Source: Bordetella parapertussis
GTDB lineage: Bacteria > Pseudomonadota > Gammaproteobacteria > Burkholderiales > SG8-41
Direction: 5' to 3'
Assembly: GCA_945863085.1 (NCBI GenBank)
Contig: CAMBCD010000010.1
Location: forward strand, 1 to 20,834
Length of the DNA stretch: 20,834 nt
Position numbers and translations under genes: made by a program. The notes under the pieces are model-generated. The model was given only the letters and a program-made list of their open reading frames with translations, made no database searches and was not told the origin of the DNA. Shown one piece after another: positions 8,107 through 15,056 of the stretch; position 1 is the stretch's first letter, and each line of letters starts with the position of its first letter.

Positions 8107-8134
8107 TAAAAATATCAATAAAAACAAATACTTA
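8107..8134 (-). promoter_or_regulatory. Second copy of the AT-rich 28-base element
   Basis: Read leftwards this stretch agrees with 1943 to 1916 at 25 of 28 positions. It lies 40 bases upstream of the 18-codon frame and about 150 bases before the minus-strand terminator, so it is well placed to drive or control a short leftward transcript. TATGCT follows on the minus strand and could act as a -10 box, but the -35 is weak. Confidence 0.35.
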
Positions 8135-8179
8135 AAAAGATTGTTCGCGACAAAACTGTCGCCGGAACCCGACATCCGC

Positions 8180-8220
8180 CAACAGGCCTGAGCAAGCTGT
8201 TGTTTTGTTTGGCTTTTTTT
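8180..8220 (+). terminator. Possible rho-independent terminator on the plus strand
   Basis: CAACA(G)GC pairs with GCTGTTG around an 8-base loop, with one bulged G, and is followed by TTTTGTTT and, after GGC, a run of seven T. It could end a long 3' untranslated region of the diguanylate cyclase transcript or an unannotated rightward RNA. The stem is moderate and the first T-run is interrupted. Confidence 0.3.
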
Positions 8221-8428
8221 GTCTCCCGGCAGAGACGGCAATAATTGGCAGCCGGTTTTGCCGTGAAATCGCCGGTGTTGTCCGGGCTTCGACAGCCATG
8301 CGCCGCGGCATGCCGCTGGTCCGCCGTCTCTCCGCGCCTGTCGGCCTGGATCCGGGTACGGCTTATGCAGGTGTTTGCTGCGGAAGCCATGAATGCGCCA
8401 TGAAGGCGCCAAGTAAGCGAGGTGTGCC

Positions 8429-8596
8429 ATGAGTATGCTGCTGACCCTGCTGATGATTTATTTCGGAGTGGTGTTGCTGTGGGCGACGCCACGGTTGTAC
8501 CGGTTATTGCGCGCGCAGTGGCGCGCCGCGATACCGTGCCCGACTGCTACCATGCAAGGCGCCATGCCTGCCCGTTATAAAGTCACCGGTGACTAG
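8429..8596 (+). CDS. Small single-pass membrane protein, 55 residues, hypothetical
   Basis: ATG 8429 is preceded by GCGAGG at good spacing. The product begins MSMLLTLLMIYFGVVLLW, one hydrophobic helix, followed by an arginine-rich stretch (RLYRLLRAQWR) that would stay in the cytoplasm, and ends in a less structured tail. The stop TAG at 8594-8596 overlaps the GTG start of the MFS transporter gene by eight bases, suggesting translational coupling and perhaps a partner role for the transporter. I recognise no family. A good ribosome binding site, a clean membrane segment and the overlap support it; its shortness and the lack of homologues I know of count against it. Confidence 0.45.
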   Translation: MSMLLTLLMIYFGVVLLWATPRLYRLLRAQWRAAIPCPTATMQGAMPARYKVTGD

Positions 8597-9902
8597 GAAC
8601 GCCGAGCCCTTGCGCAACAGCCTCGCGTCCGGCGTACGCCGGCGCGAAGTCTGGGCATGGGCGATGTACGACTTCGCCAACTCCGGCTATACCACGGTGG
8701 TCATCACCGCGGTGTTCAGCGCTTATTTTGTTGCCGAAGTCGCCGGCAATGCGCCGTGGGCGACACTGGCATGGACCGCCGCGCTGGCGGTGTCGTATGC
8801 GCTGGTGATGCTGACGGCGCCGGTGATCGGCGCCTACGCCGATGCCCACGCCGCGAAAAAACGCCTGCTGGCTTTCACCACGCTGGGCTGCGTGGCTTTT
8901 ACCGCCGGACTGGCGCTGGCCGACCGTGGTGACGTGGCCACCGGCGTCAGCCTGATCATCCTGTCGAATTTTTTCTTCGGCACCGGTGAAAACCTGATTG
9001 CCGCGTTCCTGCCGGAACTGGCCGAAGGGGAGGGCATGGGCCGGGTTTCGGGCTGGGGCTGGAGTCTCGGTTATCTCGGCGGACTGGTTTCGCTGGGGGC
9101 CAGCCTTGCCTATGTGACCTGGGCGCAGGCGCAGGGCCAGTCTGCGACGGTGTTTGTGCCGGTGACCATGCTGATCACTGCGGCAATTTTTGCGCTGGCG
9201 GTCCTGCCGACGTTTTTGTTGCTGAAAGAACGCGCGGTCGTGCTTGTAAAAATCGAGCCCGGCACCGGACTGCCGGTGCGCGCTGCTTTTGCGCAATTGC
9301 GCGAAACCCTGCGTACCGCCCACCGTTATCGCGACCTGCGGCGCTTTCTGCTGTGCCTGGTTTTCTGCCAGGCCGGCATCCAGACGGTGATTGCGCTGGC
9401 GGCGATTTATGCGCAGCAGGCAATGGGCTTCACCACCCGCGACACGCTGCTGCTGATCCTCGTCGTCAATGTCACGGCCGCAATCGGGGCCTTTGGTTTC
9501 GGTTATGTGCAGGACCGCCTCGGCCATGTGCGCACCATGGTGCTGACGCTGGTCGGCTGGATCATCACCGTGCTGCTGGCCTGGTCGGCCGAAGGGCCGG
9601 CGTTGTTCTGGCTGGCAGCGAACATGGTCGGGGTCTGTCTCGGTTCCAGCCAGTCCGCGGGCCGCGCGCTGGTGGGTTACCTCAGTCCGCCGGGGCGGCA
9701 GGCTGAATTTTTCGGGCTGTGGGGGCTGGCGGTGAAGTTTTCCTCGATCCTCGGCCCGCTGACCTATGGCGTGGTGACCTGGCTTTCAGGGGGGGATCAC
9801 CGGCTGGCGATCCTGATCACCGGCGCCTATTTTCTCGCCGGCATTGCCATCGTTGCCGGCGTGGATGCCGCGCGCGGGCGCGCCGCCGCACTCTTGAAAT
9901 GA
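8589..9902 (+). CDS. MFS transporter, UMF1 / Atg22-like family
   Basis: A 437-residue inner-membrane permease with about twelve hydrophobic segments. The N-terminal block REVWAWAMYDFANSGYTT is the hallmark of the UMF1 family, the bacterial relatives of yeast vacuolar Atg22 (an amino acid effluxer). Further signs are FFFGTGENLIAAFLPELA, the RVSGWGWSLGYLGG block in the middle and GSSQSAGRALVGYLSPPGRQAEFFGLWGL in the second half (given here as a region at about residues 356-384). Substrates of bacterial members are mostly unknown; amino acid export or uptake is a guess by analogy. The start used is GTG 8589, which overlaps the preceding small frame; a TTG about seven codons later is also possible, and neither has a strong ribosome binding site. 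No partner enzyme nearby defines the cargo. Confidence 0.88.
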   Translation: MTRNAEPLRNSLASGVRRREVWAWAMYDFANSGYTTVVITAVFSAYFVAEVAGNAPWATLAWTAALAVSYALVMLTAPVIGAYADAHAAKKRLLAFTTLGCVAFTAGLALADRGDVATGVSLIILSNFFFGTGENLIAAFLPELAEGEGMGRVSGWGWSLGYLGGLVSLGASLAYVTWAQAQGQSATVFVPVTMLITAAIFALAVLPTFLLLKERAVVLVKIEPGTGLPVRAAFAQLRETLRTAHRYRDLRRFLLCLVFCQAGIQTVIALAAIYAQQAMGFTTRDTLLLILVVNVTAAIGAFGFGYVQDRLGHVRTMVLTLVGWIITVLLAWSAEGPALFWLAANMVGVCLGSSQSAGRALVGYLSPPGRQAEFFGLWGLAVKFSSILGPLTYGVVTWLSGGDHRLAILITGAYFLAGIAIVAGVDAARGRAAALLK

Positions 9903-9927
9903 TGGTGGTTGACGGGCTTTTATCCAG

Positions 9928-9956
9928 TTGGCGCTGGCGGGGGCGACCGATAGAAT
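9928..9956 (+). promoter_or_regulatory. Sigma-70-like promoter before the 514-residue protein
   Basis: TTGGCG at 9928-9933 and TAGAAT at 9951-9956 are separated by exactly 17 bases. The pair lies about 80 bases before ATG 10037 and just after the MFS gene, so it probably starts the transcription unit that runs through the EamA and GNAT genes. Confidence 0.45.
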
Positions 9957-10036
9957 GGAATCAACGATGCAATTCAACGCGGCTGCAAAAATGACAGGGA
10001 CGGTATGACAATGAAGCGGAAAGCGGAGCGGCAGCC

Positions 10037-11581
10037 ATGCTTGGATTTCTGAAGGGTGACAAGGTGGATCATCCGATGGCCGACATCAAACAGGCCCGGG
10101 AGATCGTCGCCGAATTGCCATCCGACCCGATGAAGGCACTGGGTGAAATCACCCACTGGCTCGACAGCCTGCGCGAAACCAAGGCCTACAAACTCGACCG
10201 CCTGTTCGAGAACATCGACCTGCTCGACGGCGCTGCGAAAAATTACCAGCGCAAGCTGGCGCAGGATTATTTCGCCACCTCGCGCCAGCAGAAATTCCAG
10301 GAAAGCCGGCTGTGGACCGGCAGCTACGCGTTCTGGAAGGCTCTGAGCGATGCTTACCTCGACTGCGTGACGCGTTTCGAATTGGGGCATACCGGCGGCA
10401 CCGCGTTTCGCAAGAACCTGTCGGTGATCGTCGCGCGTACGCTGCGCGCGCTGACATTGCAGCTGAAATGGGTGCTGGTGCGTTACGGTCCGGTTGATCC
10501 GCGGGTGTGGTCCGACATCGGCCGCCTCTACCAGTTTGCCGAGGCCTCCGGATTTGCCGGCAGCGCGGTGGCGATTTACCCCGGTTCCCACGGCAGCGGT
10601 TCGGTGCGCCAGGAATTCCTCAAGGCAGTGATGCTCAGCGTATCGTCGACCGACGGCCTGAGCCCGATGCGCCAGGAAATTGCCGAACGTGCGGTTGCGC
10701 ATTTTTCATCCGGTTTTCGCGTGGCACAGCAGCCGGGTCCGGGCTGCGGTTACTGTTTTGACATCGCCGGAGGCAAACCGCCGTTCCGCGTGGTTGGTGA
10801 AAAAGCGCTGCCGGCGACGGCGCGTTATTTCGGCGCGGGGGATGCGCTGGACGAATTGCGGAAAGTCGAGGCGGTCATCCGCGAAACTGGCGCGATTCCG
10901 TCGACCGTGCATCTCGGCGGCACCTATGACAATGACACGGTGCTGCCGGTGCTGCGCCACCTGATTTCATACTGGTCGGATGACGCCCCTGCGCGCAACA
11001 CCCAGCGGCGCCAGACGGCAACGCGGATGACGGTGCTGCACGGCATGACGGAAATACTGCAGACACTGGATCCCGCGCACAGCGATGAACTGGATTTCAG
11101 CACCGACTCCTCGGCCGAAAGCTGGATCGTCGAAAATGTCAGCGACGGCGGCTGCGGCGCAATCATCCCGGCGGCGAAAAGCGACTGGGTGCGGGTCGGC
11201 GCGCTGATCGGCGTCAAAACCGAAATCGCGCAGCACTGGGGCATCGGCATCATCCGCCGCGTCACCCGCGACGAGCACCAGCAGCGCCGTGTCGGCGTGC
11301 AGGTATTGTCGAAGGTCGCGATTCCGGTGCGGGTCGGCAAATCAGGGGGTGCATTTTCTTCCGGCCCTGCCGCAACCACTGATTCGGCACTGCTGCTGTC
11401 GACGACGCCGGACGGCAACGGCGAAGTCGGCGTGGTGTTGCGCGACGGCATTTTCAGCTCGCGCGACAGTTTTGACATGGTGGTCAACAACAAAGCCTAT
11501 CTGCTGATGCCGTCGCGGCTGGCCGAGGGCGGCGAGGATTTCGACTGGGCGATGTTCAAGGTGATGGCGCGCAGTTCCTGA
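10037..11581 (+). CDS. Conserved protein of unknown function with PilZ-like C-terminal stretch
   Basis: A soluble 514-residue protein starting at ATG 10037, with GGAG eight bases upstream. The first 320 residues are rich in helix-forming sequence with no motif I can name; an all-helical scaffold is likely. From about 320 to 430 the sequence resembles a PilZ domain: NTQRRQTATR supplies the arginines, and ENVSDGGCG (366-374) matches the (D/N)xSxxG signature of cyclic di-GMP binding. It continues with WVRVGALIGVK and VGVQVL strands. The arginine spacing is RxxxxR rather than the usual RxxxR, so ligand binding is uncertain. No signal peptide or membrane segment. A diguanylate cyclase lies two genes upstream. 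The EamA transporter gene follows after seven bases, so the two are probably co-transcribed. Role unknown. Confidence 0.8.
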   Translation: MLGFLKGDKVDHPMADIKQAREIVAELPSDPMKALGEITHWLDSLRETKAYKLDRLFENIDLLDGAAKNYQRKLAQDYFATSRQQKFQESRLWTGSYAFWKALSDAYLDCVTRFELGHTGGTAFRKNLSVIVARTLRALTLQLKWVLVRYGPVDPRVWSDIGRLYQFAEASGFAGSAVAIYPGSHGSGSVRQEFLKAVMLSVSSTDGLSPMRQEIAERAVAHFSSGFRVAQQPGPGCGYCFDIAGGKPPFRVVGEKALPATARYFGAGDALDELRKVEAVIRETGAIPSTVHLGGTYDNDTVLPVLRHLISYWSDDAPARNTQRRQTATRMTVLHGMTEILQTLDPAHSDELDFSTDSSAESWIVENVSDGGCGAIIPAAKSDWVRVGALIGVKTEIAQHWGIGIIRRVTRDEHQQRRVGVQVLSKVAIPVRVGKSGGAFSSGPAATTDSALLLSTTPDGNGEVGVVLRDGIFSSRDSFDMVVNNKAYLLMPSRLAEGGEDFDWAMFKVMARSS

Positions 11582-11588
11582 GTACGCC

Positions 11589-12455
11589 ATGACCAGTCCC
11601 GGCGGCAGCATGACGGCTGCACGTGTAATGTTGCTGACGACGCTGGCGCTGCTCGCCTTCGCCGCTAATTCCCTGTTCTGCCGAGCTGCGTTGCGCGACA
11701 CCGCAATTGATGCGGCAACCTTCACTACCGTCCGGCTCGTCTCGGGCGCACTGACGTTGTGGCTGATAGTCGTACTGCGCCGGGGCGGCCCGGGCCTGGC
11801 CGGCGACTGGCGTTCCGCCGCCGCCCTGTTCGCCTACGCCATTGCGTTTTCTCTGGCCTATCGCAGCCTGACCGCTGCTGCCGGCGCGCTGCTGCTGTTC
11901 GGCGCGGTGCAGATGACCATGACCGGTTACGGATTGTGGCGCGGCGAGCGCATGCGCGGGTTGCAGTGGCTGGGTCTCGCGACGGCACTCGCCGGTCTGG
12001 CCGGGCTGCTGCTGCCGGGGCTGTCGGCACCGCCGCTCAGCGGCGCCCTGCTGATGATCTTCGCCGGCATGGCCTGGGGCGTGTATTCGCTGCGCGGGCG
12101 CGGCAGCGGCGACCCGATCAGCGCCACCGCGGGCAATTTTCTGCGTGCCGTGCCGCTGGCGCTGGCCTGCAGCCTGCTGCTTCTCGATACGGCGCGTTGG
12201 GATGTCAACGGCGCGATACATGCCGTCGCTTCCGGCGTCATGGCTTCCGGCATCGGCTACGCGATCTGGTACGCCGCCTTGCCCGGGCTGAAGGCCTCTA
12301 CCGCCGCCACCCTGCAGTTGAGCGTGCCGGTGATCGCCACCTTCGGCGCCATCGCTTTCCTGGGTGAACAGCTGACGCTGCGCCTGGTGCTGGCGTCAGT
12401 GACCATACTCGGCGGCATCGCGCTGGTGATTACCGGTTCATCGCGAAAAAACTGA
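11589..12455 (+). CDS. EamA/DMT-family transporter
   Basis: A 288-residue protein of about ten short hydrophobic helices in two repeated halves, the normal size and layout of drug/metabolite transporters of the EamA type. The first half starts LLTTLALLAFAANSLFCRAA and includes TFTTVRLVSGALTLWLIV, the family's conserved arginine in helix 2. The second half includes LLMIFAGMAWGVYSLRGRG and ends with PVIATFGAIAFLGEQLTLR and GGIALVITG, a typical C-terminal pattern. Members export amino acids, nucleosides or other metabolites; the cargo is not evident. It starts seven bases after the unknown 514-residue gene. An internal ATG seven codons on is a possible alternative start. Confidence 0.88.
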   Translation: MTSPGGSMTAARVMLLTTLALLAFAANSLFCRAALRDTAIDAATFTTVRLVSGALTLWLIVVLRRGGPGLAGDWRSAAALFAYAIAFSLAYRSLTAAAGALLLFGAVQMTMTGYGLWRGERMRGLQWLGLATALAGLAGLLLPGLSAPPLSGALLMIFAGMAWGVYSLRGRGSGDPISATAGNFLRAVPLALACSLLLLDTARWDVNGAIHAVASGVMASGIGYAIWYAALPGLKASTAATLQLSVPVIATFGAIAFLGEQLTLRLVLASVTILGGIALVITGSSRKN

Positions 12456-12500
12456 GGCTTGTTACCATGGCTTGCGCAACCCTTTTATGAAGGAGTCGTC

Positions 12501-12950
12501 GTGCCCGACCTGCTGACCGTCCGTTCCGCAGTGCCTGCAGATTTTGAGCAGTGGCTGCCCTTGTGGGAAGGCTACAACACGTTTTACCAGCGCACGGTGC
12601 CGCCGGAAGTGACGCGGATGACCTGGTCGCGGTTTTTTGATGCCTACGAACCCATGCATGCGATTGTGGCCGGGCGCGACGGCCAGCTGCTGGGCCTGGT
12701 GCATTACCTGTTTCATCGCAATACGGCGATGCTGGGGCCGACCTGTTACCTGCAGGATCTGTTCACGGTGGCGACCACGCGCGGACAGGGCATCGGCCGG
12801 GCGCTGATCGAGGCGGTGTATGAACGGGCGCAGGCGGCAGGTTCAACGCGGGTGTACTGGATGACGCAGGAATCCAACGCCACGGCACGCAGACTCTACG
12901 ACCAGGTTGCCGAATATTCCGGCTTTATCCAGTACCGCCGGCAGTTCTAA
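12501..12950 (+). CDS. GNAT-family N-acetyltransferase
   Basis: A 149-residue cytoplasmic acetyltransferase using acetyl-CoA. The pyrophosphate-binding motif is visible as QDLFTVATTRGQGIGRALI, with RGQGIG at residues 94-99, followed by the helix ALIEAVYERAQAAG and the C-terminal ESNATARRLYDQVAEYSGF, a normal GNAT end. The start is taken as GTG 12501 because AAGGAG lies five bases before it; an in-frame TTG at 12459 would add 14 residues with no signal and reach almost into the EamA gene. It probably belongs to the same transcript as the EamA gene, 45 bases away. The acceptor (amine, amino acid or protein) is unknown. Confidence 0.87.
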   Translation: MPDLLTVRSAVPADFEQWLPLWEGYNTFYQRTVPPEVTRMTWSRFFDAYEPMHAIVAGRDGQLLGLVHYLFHRNTAMLGPTCYLQDLFTVATTRGQGIGRALIEAVYERAQAAGSTRVYWMTQESNATARRLYDQVAEYSGFIQYRRQF

Positions 12951-12969
12951 TCCAGTCCCGGAGGCAGCC

Positions 12970-14169
12970 TCAGGTGAGTTTGGTCGCGCCCGCCGCCGCC
13001 AGACGCTGGATGTCGGCGTCGCCATAACCGGCTTCACGCAGGATTTCCGCGCTGTGTTCGCCGAGGCGCGGCGCCGGACGGTGCGGCATCGGGTCTGCGT
13101 CCGACCAGTGGCTGGCCAGCATCATTTCCCGCAGCCGGCCTTCGCTGGGATGTTCGGATTCCTTGAAAAAACCGGTGGCGGCGAGATGCGGGTCGTTCAG
13201 CACGTCGCCGACGGTTTTCATCGGCGCCGAGGGGATGTCGGCTTCGCGCAGCAGTTTTTCCCATTCCGCGTTGCTGCGTTTTTTCAGCTCTTCGGCGGCA
13301 AAGGCGTAAACCTCGGCGATGTTGCGCGAACGTGCCTCGTGGCTGCCGAAGCGCGGATCGGTTTCAAACATTTTTTCCTGCCCGATCAGTTTGAAAAACG
13401 CGCGCCAGTGTTTGTCGTTGTAGATCAGCACGCACATGTAACCATCCTTCGTTTCGTACGGCGCGCGGTTCGGCGCCAGCATGCGTGCGTAGCCGTAAGG
13501 GCCTTCCGGCGGATCGAAGGTGAAACCGCCCATGTGGTCGGCGAGCACCATCTGCGTGACAGTCTCGAACATCGGCACTTCGACCGACTGGCCGCGGCCG
13601 GTGCGGCTGCGTGCAAACAGCGCGGTGGTCACCGCATTGACTGCGGCGAGCCCGGTGATGCGGTCGGCGATGGCCAGCGGCGCATAACGCGGTGCGGACG
13701 CCCCTGCCTCATGGAACAGTGCCGGCATCGCCGACATGCCCTGGATCAGGTCGTCGTAGGCGGGTTGCGCGGCATAGGGCCCGCGCTGGCTGAAGCCGTA
13801 GGCGCCGACGTAGATGATCTGCGGATTGATCGCGGCAACGTCCTCGTACGACAGCTTCAGACGTTTCATGGCCTGGGGACGCACGTTGTAGAACAGCACG
13901 TCCGCGGTCTTGATCAGTTTTTGCAGCGCCGCCAGGCCGTCGGGTTTTTTCAGGTCGAGCACAATCGAGCGTTTGTTGCGATTGTGGTGCAGGAAAATAT
14001 GGCCCATCGCCGGATGCCGCATCGGCGCGATATGGCGCAGGATGTCGCCGTCGGGCGGTTCGACCTTGACGATGTCGGCGCCGAGGTCGCCCAGCAATTG
14101 TGTCGCGAAAGGTCCCATGACCACCGAGCTCAGGTCGAGTACACGCACGCCATCCAAGGGTTGGTTCAA
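12970..14169 (-). CDS. Class III CoA-transferase (CaiB/BaiF family)
   Basis: A 399-residue enzyme that moves coenzyme A between organic acids. The family layout is complete. The start PLDGVRVLDLSSVVMGPFAT holds the CoA-binding N-terminal Rossmann region. GADIVKVEPPDGDILRH follows. NRNKRSIVLDLKKPDG is the second conserved block, and the catalytic aspartate is most likely Asp139 in PAYDDLIQGMS. GRGQSVEVPMFETV and the C-terminal PRLGEHSAEILREAGY complete it. The acid substrate cannot be told: formyl-, succinyl-, carnitinyl- and itaconyl-type members share these motifs. It is convergent with the GNAT gene (19 bases apart) and divergent from the FkbM gene, and stands alone as a transcription unit. 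Confidence 0.9.
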   Translation of the reverse strand: MNQPLDGVRVLDLSSVVMGPFATQLLGDLGADIVKVEPPDGDILRHIAPMRHPAMGHIFLHHNRNKRSIVLDLKKPDGLAALQKLIKTADVLFYNVRPQAMKRLKLSYEDVAAINPQIIYVGAYGFSQRGPYAAQPAYDDLIQGMSAMPALFHEAGASAPRYAPLAIADRITGLAAVNAVTTALFARSRTGRGQSVEVPMFETVTQMVLADHMGGFTFDPPEGPYGYARMLAPNRAPYETKDGYMCVLIYNDKHWRAFFKLIGQEKMFETDPRFGSHEARSRNIAEVYAFAAEELKKRSNAEWEKLLREADIPSAPMKTVGDVLNDPHLAATGFFKESEHPSEGRLREMMLASHWSDADPMPHRPAPRLGEHSAEILREAGYGDADIQRLAAAGATKLT

Positions 14170-14246
14170 GTTTGTACTCCAGTAGGAATGCCGCGAATTG
14201 TATCAAGATTGCCGAGGCGGTCAGCGCTTAGGCCGGTGTCGGCTGG

Positions 14247-14254
14247 TATAGAAT
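14247..14254 (+). promoter_or_regulatory. Candidate -10 region for the FkbM-oxygenase pair
   Basis: TATAGAAT lies 38 bases before ATG 14292 in the 122-base gap between the divergent CoA-transferase and methyltransferase genes. No good -35 is seen at the right distance and the leader lacks a clear ribosome binding site, so the start may be read from a very short leader. Confidence 0.3.
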
Positions 14255-14291
14255 CAGAAAAATCGAATACAACCCGGCTGCATATCCTCAC

Positions 14292-15056
14292 ATGGCCCTG
14301 ACACTGGAAGAATACGAACGCCTCAATCCGCGCTGCGAGATCGAGCACGAAGGCGTAAAGATGGTGTTCGCCACCCCGGGCCAGGTGACACGCTGGCGGG
14401 TGGAATCCATACATACCAAGGAACCCTGGACACTGGAGTGGATTGCCACTTTCCAGCCGGGCGAGATCCTGCTCGATTGCGGCGCCAACGTCGGCATGTA
14501 CACGATCTGGGCGGCGGCCACGCGCAAGGTGAAGGTTTATGCCTTTGAGCCCGAATCGCAGAATTATGCGCTGCTCAACCGCAACATCCAGCTTAACCAG
14601 CTGCAGGGACTGGTCAAGGCATACTGCATGGGCCTGTCGGACAAGTCCGGGCTGTTCGACCTGCACATGGCGGACATGCGTGTCGGCGGCTCCTGTCACT
14701 CGGTCGGTGAGGCGCTGGACTTCGAACACAAGCCGCTGAAGGCCCTGTTTGTGCAGGGCTGTGTCGCCGCCACCCTCGACGAACTGGTGGCCGACGGGGC
14801 AGTGCCGGTGCCCAACCATATCAAGATCGACGTTGACGGTTTCGAGCCCAAGGTCATCGCCGGTGGCCGCGTTACTCTGGCGAATCCTGCCGTGCGTTCA
14901 GTGCTGATCGAGACCAACCAGAATCTGGAAGACCACCGCGAAATGGTGCGGGAGCTGAATGCCATGGGTTTGATGCATGATCCCGCACAGGTGCAGCGGG
15001 CCGAACGCAAGGAAGGCACTTTCAAGGGAGTAGCAGAACATGTTTTCAGACGTTGA
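14292..15056 (+). CDS. FkbM-family methyltransferase
   Basis: A 254-residue S-adenosylmethionine-dependent methyltransferase. The SAM-binding motif is ILLDCGANVGMYTIWAA (59-75), the acidic motif is AFEPESQNYALLNRNI (84-99) with Glu86, and the family-specific IKIDVDGFE lies at 177-185. All three are the FkbM pattern. FkbM proteins O-methylate sugars and polyketides and are common in glycan and surface-polysaccharide loci; the target here is unknown. Its 3' end overlaps the next gene by 17 bases, which strongly suggests that the two products work together. GC content is high like most of the window, in contrast to the next gene. No clear Shine-Dalgarno precedes the ATG. Confidence 0.88.
   Translation: MALTLEEYERLNPRCEIEHEGVKMVFATPGQVTRWRVESIHTKEPWTLEWIATFQPGEILLDCGANVGMYTIWAAATRKVKVYAFEPESQNYALLNRNIQLNQLQGLVKAYCMGLSDKSGLFDLHMADMRVGGSCHSVGEALDFEHKPLKALFVQGCVAATLDELVADGAVPVPNHIKIDVDGFEPKVIAGGRVTLANPAVRSVLIETNQNLEDHREMVRELNAMGLMHDPAQVQRAERKEGTFKGVAEHVFRR

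Larger units (their letters stand above)
7893..8428. other. 536-base stretch without an ordinary gene
   Basis: Between the diguanylate cyclase stop and the small membrane-protein start I find no frame with convincing coding character. The stretch holds a minus-strand terminator-like hairpin at 7932-7956, an 18-codon minus-strand frame at 8011-8067, an AT-rich core at about 8105-8145, a perfect 6-base-pair hairpin at 8147-8162, and a plus-strand terminator-like hairpin with T-runs at 8180-8220. A plus-strand TTG frame at 8205-8432 overlaps the next start by four bases but shows no recognisable domain. Confidence 0.6.

Noticed and set aside
8205..8432. A 75-codon plus-strand frame starting with TTG and overlapping the small membrane-protein start by ATGA
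   Set aside because: No ribosome binding site: its start lies within a T-rich terminator-like run. No domain is visible. The ATGA overlap alone is weak evidence.
12907..14301. A 464-codon plus-strand frame opposite the CoA-transferase gene
   Set aside because: It covers the CoA-transferase gene exactly antisense, has low-complexity His/Arg/Gly-rich composition and no domain. The minus-strand frame carries all CaiB/BaiF motifs.
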